NCBI GenBank assembly: GCA_965230615.1
Contig: OZ246012.1
Coordinates: 2,232,001-2,296,000 of the forward strand
Length of the DNA: 64,000 nt
Reading direction: 5' to 3'
Source: G965230615 sp965230615
Lineage (GTDB): Bacteria > Pseudomonadota > Gammaproteobacteria > HTCC5015
The notes below the pieces were generated by a model. It did no database searches. It worked only from the letters and a program-made list of their open reading frames with translations, and had not been told where the DNA came from. Within the stretch, counting starts at the first letter, position 1. Every line of letters begins with the position of its first letter. A program made the position numbers and the translations under genes. Of this stretch, positions 14,840 through 23,059 are shown in pieces.

Positions 14840-16645
14840 CTAAGAGGACAACCAGCTTTGCCGCATTGAGAGTTGCTCATCTTCGGCATCTAGGTTTTGT
14901 GTAAGATAGCAACAGTCAGGCTCAGGTGCTTGCAAGCTGACTTTAAAGCGCATTAATTCATCACGTCGAAAGGCGCGCAATTTAATCACATCGCCCACAT
15001 CATACACTTGTATTTGTTTATCAAAGTTAGCATAACTGGCGCGCAGCTCATCAATTGAAATAATAATATCACCGGCAGAGAGCCCTGCCTGGTGTGCAGC
15101 GGCCCCATTGAACACATGGGTCACTTTGGCAAAGTCACCCGCCGCCGCTTTCACGCGCACGCCCAGATCAACACGATTGAGCTGCTTGTCAGCCACAGGC
15201 TTGCCACCCATATCGCCGCGCCCGGTACTGGCGCGCACATTGTAGGTGATGCCTAACAACTCCAGCAGTTCTTCTAATGGCAGGTCTTCAGTGCTGCGCA
15301 GTGCCAGCTCAAAAAAGCGGCTCAGGTTTTCACCGGCCACTTCGCTGGCCAGTTCTTCAATCGCGCCTTCTGGTACACCCTGCTGACTTGCACCATAACG
15401 CCGCCAGAGCAATTGCATCACATCATCTAAGCTTTTGTTATTATCACTCGCTTCACGAATCGTCATATCTAAACAAAAGGCGATTAACGCCCCTTTGCTG
15501 TAGTAACTCACAATCGCATTGGGCGCGTTTTCATTTTGTTTATAAAATTTGGTCCAGGCATCAAAGCTGGATTCAGACACTGTCTGTAGATAACGGCCCC
15601 TACTGCGTAACACCTGACTAATGGTGCGACCGAATAATTCCAAATAGCTCTGTTCACTAATCAAACCTGCGCGACACAAGCCTAAGTCATCATAATAGGA
15701 GGTAATGCCTTCAAAGGCCCAGAGCTGACGTGTGTAGTTTTCTTTTTGTAAGTCATACGGCGAGAATACCGCAGGCTTAATGCGCTTTACATTCCAGGTG
15801 TGAAAATACTCATGACTACACAACCCTAAAAAGCCGCGATAGTCATCACTCATGTCTTTTTCATTACGTCGTGGCAGGCTATTCCGGCTGGCCAGCAAGC
15901 TACAGGAGTTGCGATGTTCCAAACCACCATAACCATCGCCCACCACGGTGAGCAAAAATAAATAATAATCAACCGGGCACTCACCAAAAAATTCAATATG
16001 CTGCTCGCAGATTTTTATCAGGTCAGTACATAATTTGTCCAGGTCGGCTTCATGTCGACCTGTCACTGCAATTTCATGCGGCACACCTCCGGCCATAAAA
16101 CCGGCTAACATAAAGTGCCCCATCTCCACCGGATGATCAATTAATTCATCATAGTTTCTGGCTTGATATAAACCAAAGGCATGCGGTGCGGCTTGCATGC
16201 GCGGCAAACTGGTGGCCACGCGCCACTCTACATTCAAGCTCTCTGGTGGCGGTAATAGTTCAACGCTACACGGGTTTTGTTCCTGACCATGCACCCGCAA
16301 AAACACACTGGTGCCATTGAAGAAGCCATGTGTAATATCCAAATGCGCGGCTCGCACAGATAAGTCCCAGGCATACACATGATAGTCAATCACCAGCTCA
16401 CCATCGCAAGGGTCGGCTTGCCAGCTGTCTTTATCGAGCTTGACTAAGTTAACACTGCGGCCACCGCAACGTGCTTCAATCCCAATAATATGTTGCGCAA
16501 AATCGCGAATCATATAGCTGCCCGGAATCCAGGCAGGCAATGACACATGTTGCCCATTGGAATGCGGCGTTTTAATACGACAGGTTACTTGAAATAAATG
16601 CGCTCCCGGATCAGCCGGTGCGATAGCGTAATGAACATTATGCAT
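14840..16645 (-). CDS. M61-family glycyl-type metallopeptidase with PDZ domain
   Basis: The 601-aa protein matches the M61 (glycyl aminopeptidase-like) layout. An N-terminal beta-sandwich domain (1-170) precedes the zinc protease domain with HEYFHTWNVKRIKP; the first His is about residue 278. An Ala/Glu-rich helix region follows, and then a C-terminal PDZ domain (about 495-575: THVFNGAAAHQAGLSAGDIIISIDE). No signal peptide is seen, so it is probably cytoplasmic. A short gap (about 64 bp) separates it from birA and about 35 bp from the GGDEF gene. The physiological substrate is unknown. Confidence 0.88.
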   Translation of the reverse strand: MHNVHYAIAPADPGAHLFQVTCRIKTPHSNGQHVSLPAWIPGSYMIRDFAQHIIGIEARCGGRSVNLVKLDKDSWQADPCDGELVIDYHVYAWDLSVRAAHLDITHGFFNGTSVFLRVHGQEQNPCSVELLPPPESLNVEWRVATSLPRMQAAPHAFGLYQARNYDELIDHPVEMGHFMLAGFMAGGVPHEIAVTGRHEADLDKLCTDLIKICEQHIEFFGECPVDYYLFLLTVVGDGYGGLEHRNSCSLLASRNSLPRRNEKDMSDDYRGFLGLCSHEYFHTWNVKRIKPAVFSPYDLQKENYTRQLWAFEGITSYYDDLGLCRAGLISEQSYLELFGRTISQVLRSRGRYLQTVSESSFDAWTKFYKQNENAPNAIVSYYSKGALIAFCLDMTIREASDNNKSLDDVMQLLWRRYGASQQGVPEGAIEELASEVAGENLSRFFELALRSTEDLPLEELLELLGITYNVRASTGRGDMGGKPVADKQLNRVDLGVRVKAAAGDFAKVTHVFNGAAAHQAGLSAGDIIISIDELRASYANFDKQIQVYDVGDVIKLRAFRRDELMRFKVSLQAPEPDCCYLTQNLDAEDEQLSMRQSWLSS

Positions 16646-16680
16646 GTAGAAACAACATCCTTAGGCAATAGCAATGCCTA

Positions 16681-17799
16681 TCAGAGATTTTCAATATCCT
16701 CAAAGGCGCACACGCGGTTACGGCCATTGTCCTTGGCGAAATACAGCGCCTGATCTGCCTGGGTAATTAACAGCTCACCGAGCTGCTTTGACTCACCAAC
16801 GACTTCACCTAAATCAAAATAAGCCAAGCCAATAGAGACTGTCAAATCTATTTCGGTCTCTGGGGTCAGTTCGCAAGGCTGGCTTTCGATCAGCATGCGA
16901 ATTCTCTCGGCAATCTCACCCATTCGATACTTACTGATATTGGGCAGCAATACCGCAAACTCTTCACCCCCTAAGCGGGCCAGCACATCACTGTTGCGAA
17001 TAATTTTATTCACGATGCGGGTAAAATGGATCAACACCATATCACCCGCAGCATGCCCATAGTGGTCATTAATCCGTTTGAAGTGATCCAAGTCCATGTA
17101 CAAACAGCCGACCGCATGTGACTGGCGTTGCCCCCGGCTGACTTCTTCTTCCAGGCGCTGATAAAAATAGCGGCGGTTATTGACTGACGTTAATGCATCT
17201 TTCTGACTAAGCTCTCTTAAGAACTCAATGTTGAGTGCGTTTTCAATGCTCACGCCCGTCATTAATGCCAGCCTTTGTAAAAAGTCGCTGGCCATATCGG
17301 CACTGTATCGATTCGGGTCTCGGCTGCCCAAACAGAGAATGCCGATAAGTGAGCCATGTCGATGCATCGGCAGTATCGCGACACTGCCCAGGCCTTCACT
17401 GTGGCCATTGAAAAACATTTTGTAGTCACTGCTGAATGTATCCAGCACAGGCGCTTCGGTATAAGCACTAAAATCCTGCAAGCGCTTATAGTCATTAATC
17501 AATTGAATGTATTCGAGTAGATCGCGATCGTCGTCTTCATCTTGTTCACTGGGCGGCTGAAACAGACTCTCTAATATACTGCCCAGCTGGTCGCCACTGT
17601 CGATTAGCAATAAAGACACCACATCCAGCGCAAAAGCCTGGCGGTACTCTTTGATCAGCACATGACATAACTCCGGCAATGACTCTGCACTCAACAGACG
17701 TAATTCCATATCCTGAAATTGACGTAGCTTATGTTCATTGGCCCTGGCCTGCTCCATATAGGCATCAAGCCTTTCCTGCAATTTATTGCTATGTATCAT
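16681..17799 (-). CDS. GAF-like/GGDEF diguanylate cyclase
   Basis: The 372-aa protein starts with a helix (10-30) and a GAF/DUF484-like sensor domain (about 30-190, ELCHVLIKEYRQAFALDVVSLLL ... SVAILPMHRHGSLIGILCLGS). A coiled linker leads to a GGDEF domain (about 205-370) with DALTSVNNRRYF and the active-site loop RLGGEEFAVLLP. GGEEF is a catalytically competent variant, so c-di-GMP synthesis is expected. No transmembrane segment is present. The GAF-like part is distantly related to DUF484 proteins; its ligand is unknown. Confidence 0.88.
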   Translation of the reverse strand: MIHSNKLQERLDAYMEQARANEHKLRQFQDMELRLLSAESLPELCHVLIKEYRQAFALDVVSLLLIDSGDQLGSILESLFQPPSEQDEDDDRDLLEYIQLINDYKRLQDFSAYTEAPVLDTFSSDYKMFFNGHSEGLGSVAILPMHRHGSLIGILCLGSRDPNRYSADMASDFLQRLALMTGVSIENALNIEFLRELSQKDALTSVNNRRYFYQRLEEEVSRGQRQSHAVGCLYMDLDHFKRINDHYGHAAGDMVLIHFTRIVNKIIRNSDVLARLGGEEFAVLLPNISKYRMGEIAERIRMLIESQPCELTPETEIDLTVSIGLAYFDLGEVVGESKQLGELLITQADQALYFAKDNGRNRVCAFEDIENL

Positions 17800-18039
17800 G
17801 CTGGCATCTTCCGCAAGGCATTACGCCTTTTTATATCACGTTAATGATCAATGCTCTACTACAATCTCTTAACAGGCAACCTTAAATATAGCTGAAGAAT
17901 CAATGAAACAAAGCAACGGCAAAAAAAACGCTGCAAATATGCCATTATTTATTCCCCGCATCTGCCATAGTGTCTGCTTTCGGGCTATTATTCACTCCGT
18001 AAAGTAACGTATAAAACGCCATTTTAAAGAAGGAAAAAC

Positions 18040-18627
18040 ATGTCTGACGTTTTACAAAGTCTATTAGAGCGCGTATCCATTCCTGCAAATTTACTCGAAG
18101 CCCCTGCGCCAAGCGAGGACGACCTTAATACGATCCTCCAAGCTGCCGTCACAGCCCCCGACCATGGCGCTATTCGCCCTTGGCGCTTTATTAAAATCCA
18201 AGGCGAGGCACAAGAAAAATTAGCTGACCTGTTTTGTGAAGCAGCCCGCAAAAATAAGCCCGATATCACCGATGCTGAGCTCGAAGCCATTCGCCAAAAG
18301 CCACTGCGCAGCCCCATGATTATTGCGGTTGTTGCGGTTATTAAAGAGCACCCCAAAGCACCGCCACATGAGCAATTGTTGTCCGCTGGCGCTGCCGCGC
18401 AACACATTATGCTCGCGGCCAATGCCTTAAATTATGGCAGCATTTGGCTAACCGGGCCTTTTGCCAGCGACCCTTATGTCTGCCAATCACTCGGGCTGGC
18501 CGAAGCCGACCAAATCGTGGGCTTTATCTACCTCGGCACCCCCAGTGCTGCGGCTCAAATGGCGCGTAAAAAAATTGAACGGCGCCCTGATCCGGCCGAC
18601 TATACTTTAGAATGGACCGGCTCATAG
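18040..18627 (+). CDS. Nitroreductase (YdjA-like)
   Basis: The 195-aa product belongs to the FMN-dependent nitroreductase fold: AAVTAPDHGAIRPWRFIKIQ near residue 40, SAGAAAQHIMLAANALNYGSIWLTG near 120 and VGFIYLGTP near 160. The AAVTAPDHG and WLTGP motifs are typical of the small YdjA-type subgroup. AAGGAA precedes the ATG by 6 nt. It should reduce nitro compounds or quinones using NAD(P)H. It is divergent from the GGDEF gene and 28 bp before a lytic transglycosylase, with which it may be co-transcribed. Confidence 0.88.
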   Translation: MSDVLQSLLERVSIPANLLEAPAPSEDDLNTILQAAVTAPDHGAIRPWRFIKIQGEAQEKLADLFCEAARKNKPDITDAELEAIRQKPLRSPMIIAVVAVIKEHPKAPPHEQLLSAGAAAQHIMLAANALNYGSIWLTGPFASDPYVCQSLGLAEADQIVGFIYLGTPSAAAQMARKKIERRPDPADYTLEWTGS

Positions 18628-18655
18628 CAGGCAAATAGAGGCAAATGATCGGATA

Positions 18656-19378
18656 ATGCTACGGCAAACAAGGATAACCGCTATCACATACCAGCTCGCA
18701 GCCGCGAGTGCGCTGCTGTTTGGCCTGAGCGGGAGCCTGTGTGCTGAAACCTATATCTACCAGGAAAAAGATGGCACCCGCTGGATTACCGATCGCAGCC
18801 TGGATCCGGAGCAGTTCACGTTTATCGAAAAGTATGGCCGCCCAACCGCCACGGCCTCCTGCAAGGGCGTCACACCTAAGATTATGGCACTGCGGGCCAA
18901 GCGCTATATGCCACAGATTATTAAGTATGCTGCCCGCTATCAGCTCGATGAACGCCTGGTCAAGGCCATTATTACGGTCGAGTCCTGCTTTGACCCCAGA
19001 GCCCAGTCCCGCGCAGGCGCACGTGGCCTAATGCAATTAATGCCCGCCACGGCTCGGCAATACGGTGTTTTAGACCGCTATAATGCCAATGATAATCTGC
19101 GAGCAGGCACTCAGCACTTTAGTGAGCTATTAGTGGCCTTCAAGAATGATCTGAAGTTGTCCTTGGCAGCGTATAATGCTGGGGCACATAATGTAAAAAA
19201 ATATAAAGGCATTCCTCCGTTTCGTGAAACACAGGGCTATGTCAAAAAAGTGCTCAAGTACTACCATAAATATAAAACCAAGCCGCAAGGACAGGTGAGC
19301 CAGTTACAACAGCCGCCGAACAGTAACGAAAGAATATATATTAAAATCAATAGTTTAAATAAAGAAACAGCAGAGTAG
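18656..19378 (+). CDS. Exported lytic transglycosylase (SLT domain) with DUF4124-like N-terminus
   Basis: The 240-aa protein has a Sec signal peptide (to about residue 31), a short DUF4124-like strand region (TYIYQEKDGTRWITDR) and an SLT domain (about 90-200). The catalytic Glu is about residue 109 (ITVESCFDPRAQS), followed by RGLMQLMPATARQYG and SLAAYNAGAHNV. Such enzymes cleave the glycan strands of peptidoglycan with 1,6-anhydro products. A basic tail follows. Periplasmic or outer-membrane location is inferred. Confidence 0.9.
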   Translation: MLRQTRITAITYQLAAASALLFGLSGSLCAETYIYQEKDGTRWITDRSLDPEQFTFIEKYGRPTATASCKGVTPKIMALRAKRYMPQIIKYAARYQLDERLVKAIITVESCFDPRAQSRAGARGLMQLMPATARQYGVLDRYNANDNLRAGTQHFSELLVAFKNDLKLSLAAYNAGAHNVKKYKGIPPFRETQGYVKKVLKYYHKYKTKPQGQVSQLQQPPNSNERIYIKINSLNKETAE

Positions 19379-19513
19379 TCTGGAAGGTCAGCGGCGAAGA
19401 CTGCCAGCCAGGTTATTTATAACTAGCAATAGATAAACCTGGAGGCAAAAAACCGGTCATAGTAGTATTACTTGTATGACAGGCTTTGATCAGTAGATTA
19501 TGCGTTGTATGTA

Positions 19514-20323
19514 ATGGGATATTCCGCAACACAGTCGATTAGCCAATTGCTTGGCTTTACCGGGCGCCTTGCCATCAGGGGCTCTCTGTATACTATTGAT
19601 TTAACAGTATTTATCTACCAGGCGGTGTATCACTGGTGCGCCAGCCGCAAACTGTTCAAACGTGAAACGTACCGTCCGCTGATCACGCAGGTTATTTTTA
19701 CCGGCATCGATGCTCTGCCCCTGGTGGTACTGCTGGCACTGGCGGTGGGTATCTCCTTTACCACCCAGATGATTCACCTGACCAGCGATATCACCGGTGA
19801 AGCGGCGATTATTGAAACCCTGACCTTTTTAATTACCTTTGAAATTGGCCCGGCGCTAACCGCCATTATTCTGATTGGCCGCTCAGGTTCTGCCATGGCG
19901 GTCGACATTGGCAATATGCAATTACACCGTGAAGTTGAGGGCCTGGAACTGCTGGGTATTGATATTGCCGACTACCTGATTGCACCGCGCTTACTGGGCG
20001 CGGCTATTTCCCAGCTGGTGCTCAGCGTGTATTTCTCAGGCATTGCCTTATATAGCGGCTTGATCTTTGGTGGCATGGTGTATTCAACCTCTTATTTATC
20101 GCTGATCGACACCGCCGCAGTCGCCTTATCGCCTTTGTTTATTGTGTTATTTGTGATTAAAAACCTGATCTTTGGTTTGATCATCGGGGGAGCGGCCTGC
20201 TATCACGGCCTGCAGGTACAACATTCGGCCACTGAAGTGCCCCAACAAACCCAGCGCGCCATTGTTAACAGTTTGGCACTGGTGTTTATTATTGGTGCCT
20301 TTATGGCATTTGTGAGGCAATAG
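19514..20323 (+). CDS. MlaE-type ABC transporter permease
   Basis: I use the ATG at 19514 (269 aa); the longer frame begins at TTG. The protein has the MlaE/permease hallmarks: GIDALPLVVLLALAVGISF, ETLTFLITFEIGPALTAIILIGRSGSAMAVDI and an EVEGLELLGID cytoplasmic coupling segment, with about five membrane helices. It is the inner-membrane channel of an MCE transport system for phospholipids or other lipids. The ATPase gene starts 2 bp after its stop, and the MCE substrate-binding protein and a TPR lipoprotein follow. Confidence 0.9.
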   Translation: MGYSATQSISQLLGFTGRLAIRGSLYTIDLTVFIYQAVYHWCASRKLFKRETYRPLITQVIFTGIDALPLVVLLALAVGISFTTQMIHLTSDITGEAAIIETLTFLITFEIGPALTAIILIGRSGSAMAVDIGNMQLHREVEGLELLGIDIADYLIAPRLLGAAISQLVLSVYFSGIALYSGLIFGGMVYSTSYLSLIDTAAVALSPLFIVLFVIKNLIFGLIIGGAACYHGLQVQHSATEVPQQTQRAIVNSLALVFIIGAFMAFVRQ

Positions 20324-20325
20324 TT

Positions 20326-21123
20326 ATGGCAACCATTATTCGTTGTACAGACTTAATCCCGGTATTGCCTGCCAATGGACCAGACAATGACTGTACGCTG
20401 ACTCCACTGAATATTACCATTGGCACTAACAAGCTCACGTGTATTGTCGGCCCCTGTGACAGCGGTAAAACAGCCTATCTCCGCACGATTGCCGGTATCG
20501 ACCCGCCCGCAGCAGGCAAGCTGCAAATTTTGGATAAAGATATCTGGGCATTGAATAAGCAAGACTGGCAAGCCTTGCGACGTTGTGCGGGTTTTGTGCT
20601 GCCCAACTCGGCACTGGTGTCACATTTAAGCGCTCAGCGCAATGTGGCCTTACCGGCACTCTATCACAACCTGGGTAGTGTTGAACAAATTGAAGCGCGG
20701 GCCAGTGAGATTTTAAACTGGCTGGGCTGCACATCCGATTGCCAACAACTGCCCGCTTTTTTACCTGAGTATCAACAACGCCTGGTGGCGATAGCGCGTT
20801 GCTTGATTTTAGAGCCGCACATTTTATTTATTGATGAAGCGTTTGCTTTTTTAGATGCGGCCACCCGGCAGAAAATCACCGAGTGCTATTTACATATGCA
20901 AAAGGAATTAAATATTACGCTGGTGATGTCAACGCATGATTTAGAGTTTGCGCGTCAGCACGCTGATGTTTTATTGTTTACCCATCCTGATGGATTACGC
21001 CATTATAAAAACTGGGAGACAGCCATGAACGATGATGATGCTTACGTACAAGCGTATATTCAAAATAGTCTGGCAAATACCGCTTATGCAGCAGGCTTAA
21101 GCACTAACCTTAATTCACACTAA
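20326..21123 (+). CDS. ABC transporter ATP-binding protein of MCE system (divergent signature motif)
   Basis: The 265-aa protein keeps Walker A (GPCDSGKT, about residue 42), Walker B (ILFIDEAF) and the switch His (STHDLEF). The usual LSGGQ signature is replaced by LPEYQQRLVAIARCL, which is unusual for a working ABC ATPase. It pairs with the upstream MlaE-type permease. Its role is to energise lipid transfer between the membranes. The altered signature suggests lower activity or a specialised partner. Confidence 0.85.
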   Translation: MATIIRCTDLIPVLPANGPDNDCTLTPLNITIGTNKLTCIVGPCDSGKTAYLRTIAGIDPPAAGKLQILDKDIWALNKQDWQALRRCAGFVLPNSALVSHLSAQRNVALPALYHNLGSVEQIEARASEILNWLGCTSDCQQLPAFLPEYQQRLVAIARCLILEPHILFIDEAFAFLDAATRQKITECYLHMQKELNITLVMSTHDLEFARQHADVLLFTHPDGLRHYKNWETAMNDDDAYVQAYIQNSLANTAYAAGLSTNLNSH

Positions 21124-21143
21124 AACAATAAACGACCCAGTCA

Positions 21144-22118
21144 ATGCCAGAACAACATAATAAGCACCGTTCACACTATGTTCACCACTTACGCTATAGT
21201 ACACAAGAACGTTTAGTCGGATTATTTATTTTAAGCGCCATTGCCATTTTGTTTGGCCTGCTTTTTTTAAGCAGCCAGACCTTACGTTTATTTGATTCAC
21301 GTATTACCTTATATGCTTTTATTCAAAACCCGGTCGGTGTGAGTGCCGATACTGACGTACGGATTTCAGGCATTACTGTTGGCTCGGTCAAAAAAATCAG
21401 CCTTAACCCAGATAATTTATTCAAAGTCGAACTGAGTATTTTTGAAGACTTCAATGGTTTAATACGTTCGAACTCGCGCGCTTCGGTCAGCAAGCTGGCT
21501 TTTATTGGCGACTCCATTATCAATATCACCCCTGGCGATGCCAATCGCCCTTTACTGGCCAGCGGCAGCACGATTACGGTTGATGAAACACTGACCATCG
21601 ATCAAATGATTACCAACCTAAAACCCGTGCTCGATAAAATTAACAATAGCGTCAATAAGATTGCCACAGTCATTGGCAACCTGCCTGGTGATGCACTCAA
21701 TGAGTCACTGTATAACGTCGCCGATGCCAGTAAAAATCTTAAGCAGATTACCCAGCAGGTCAATCGTGGTCAGGGCACGGCCAGTGCCTTAATCAATGAC
21801 CGGCAAGCTTATCAGGCCTTACTCAACACCATTGCGTCTTTGCAAGATACGCTGGCCGATGCACAGCTCACTATGCAAAACACCCGTCAGGCGACCACTG
21901 ACTTACCCAAATTAATCGCTGACCTACAAGCCACCATCAAAACAATTCGCCAGGAAAGTAGCCAGCTGCCAGAGCTCAGCAACTCCACCCGCAACCTGCT
22001 CGACGATGCGCAAAAAACGGTTGATGCCATTAACAGCACCTGGCCTATTTCTGGCAATATCCCCGATGATCCCAATAGTGAACGGGCCAAATTGCTGGCC
22101 CCTACGGCCAGTGAATAA
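21144..22118 (+). CDS. MCE-domain (MlaD-like) substrate-binding protein
   Basis: The 324-aa protein has an N-terminal membrane helix (about 25-47) and one MCE domain (about 50-130, FIQNPVGVSADTDVRISGITVGSVKKI). A long helical region with repeated Asn/Gln/Thr heptads follows (about 150-310). It anchors in the inner membrane and should form the periplasmic hexameric ring that carries lipid. The stop codon overlaps the next start (TAATG). Confidence 0.9.
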   Translation: MPEQHNKHRSHYVHHLRYSTQERLVGLFILSAIAILFGLLFLSSQTLRLFDSRITLYAFIQNPVGVSADTDVRISGITVGSVKKISLNPDNLFKVELSIFEDFNGLIRSNSRASVSKLAFIGDSIINITPGDANRPLLASGSTITVDETLTIDQMITNLKPVLDKINNSVNKIATVIGNLPGDALNESLYNVADASKNLKQITQQVNRGQGTASALINDRQAYQALLNTIASLQDTLADAQLTMQNTRQATTDLPKLIADLQATIKTIRQESSQLPELSNSTRNLLDDAQKTVDAINSTWPISGNIPDDPNSERAKLLAPTASE

Positions 22119-23002
22119 TGACGATGCCCAAGCCCACATTCACCCTTTTTTGTATTGTATTTGCCCTATTACTCGGTGGCTGTAGTGGCAAGCCGGTGCA
22201 GCGTTTGCCGGAGCCACTGGAGAGTGCCAAACGCCTGGAAAACCTTGGTCTGAATGCCTTTTATGCTGGCGATTACCGCTCGGCGATAAAAGCCTTTAAT
22301 GGTGCCTTAAGCCACTATCGTGGTATTGATGACCATGCTGCCCTGGCGCGCAGTCATATTAATGTTATTCAAAGTGCTTTGAGCATTAATGAACTCGAAG
22401 AAGTGCAAACTCAATTGCAAGAACTGCAAGATTTACTTGATTATGCCGATTTACCCAATTATCGTTATCGTTTGCTGTTATTAAAGAGTGATTTATTCAT
22501 TCGGCGTAAAGACTATACACAGGCACAGACAATACTTAGCTCCTTACTCGACAATACAGGTATTTCCCGAGATATTAGCAATGCCGCTATCTTAAATCGT
22601 GCCATCATTGCGACAGAACGGCAGGATGCTAATAGCCCAGAGGGGGCAAATAGCTTGGCACTCATAGACCAAGCCACGCAAGCCATTGCACCACAAAGTG
22701 CCTTATATGCGCGCTTATTGCGTTTAAAAGGGCAACACGCCGTACAACAAGGTGATACTGACCTCGCGCAACAGTCATATGCTGCAGCATTAAAGCATTA
22801 TCGTGATAAGCGCTACCAACCAGGTATCGCCGCCAGCTTTAAAGATCTCGGCGAATTGAGCATTATGCAAAAAAAGTTGTCACAAGCTAGAGCGCAGCTG
22901 GAACGTGCATTGCGCATAAGGCTGTCACTGGGTGATCGATATACTGCTAAACTACTAATAGACCGACTAAAATGGCTGGAGCAACAGCCTAATAAGCAAT
23001 AA
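22118..23002 (+). CDS. TPR-repeat lipoprotein of MCE operon
   Basis: The 294-aa protein has a lipoprotein signal with lipobox LLGGCSG (Cys about residue 22). The rest is helical and fits tetratricopeptide repeats (for example NLGLNAFYAGDYRSAIKAFNGALSHY and the C-terminal ARAQLERALRIRLSLGDRYTAK). Translational overlap with the MCE gene places it in the same operon. I infer an outer-membrane or periplasmic partner for the transporter, analogous in position to MlaA/PqiC-type lipoproteins but not homologous to them. Confidence 0.8.
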   Translation: MTMPKPTFTLFCIVFALLLGGCSGKPVQRLPEPLESAKRLENLGLNAFYAGDYRSAIKAFNGALSHYRGIDDHAALARSHINVIQSALSINELEEVQTQLQELQDLLDYADLPNYRYRLLLLKSDLFIRRKDYTQAQTILSSLLDNTGISRDISNAAILNRAIIATERQDANSPEGANSLALIDQATQAIAPQSALYARLLRLKGQHAVQQGDTDLAQQSYAAALKHYRDKRYQPGIAASFKDLGELSIMQKKLSQARAQLERALRIRLSLGDRYTAKLLIDRLKWLEQQPNKQ

Positions 23003-23059
23003 TAAGGCCCAACGCCCCATAATAATGGTTAACAAAAACTCTGGATACGATTGATTATT

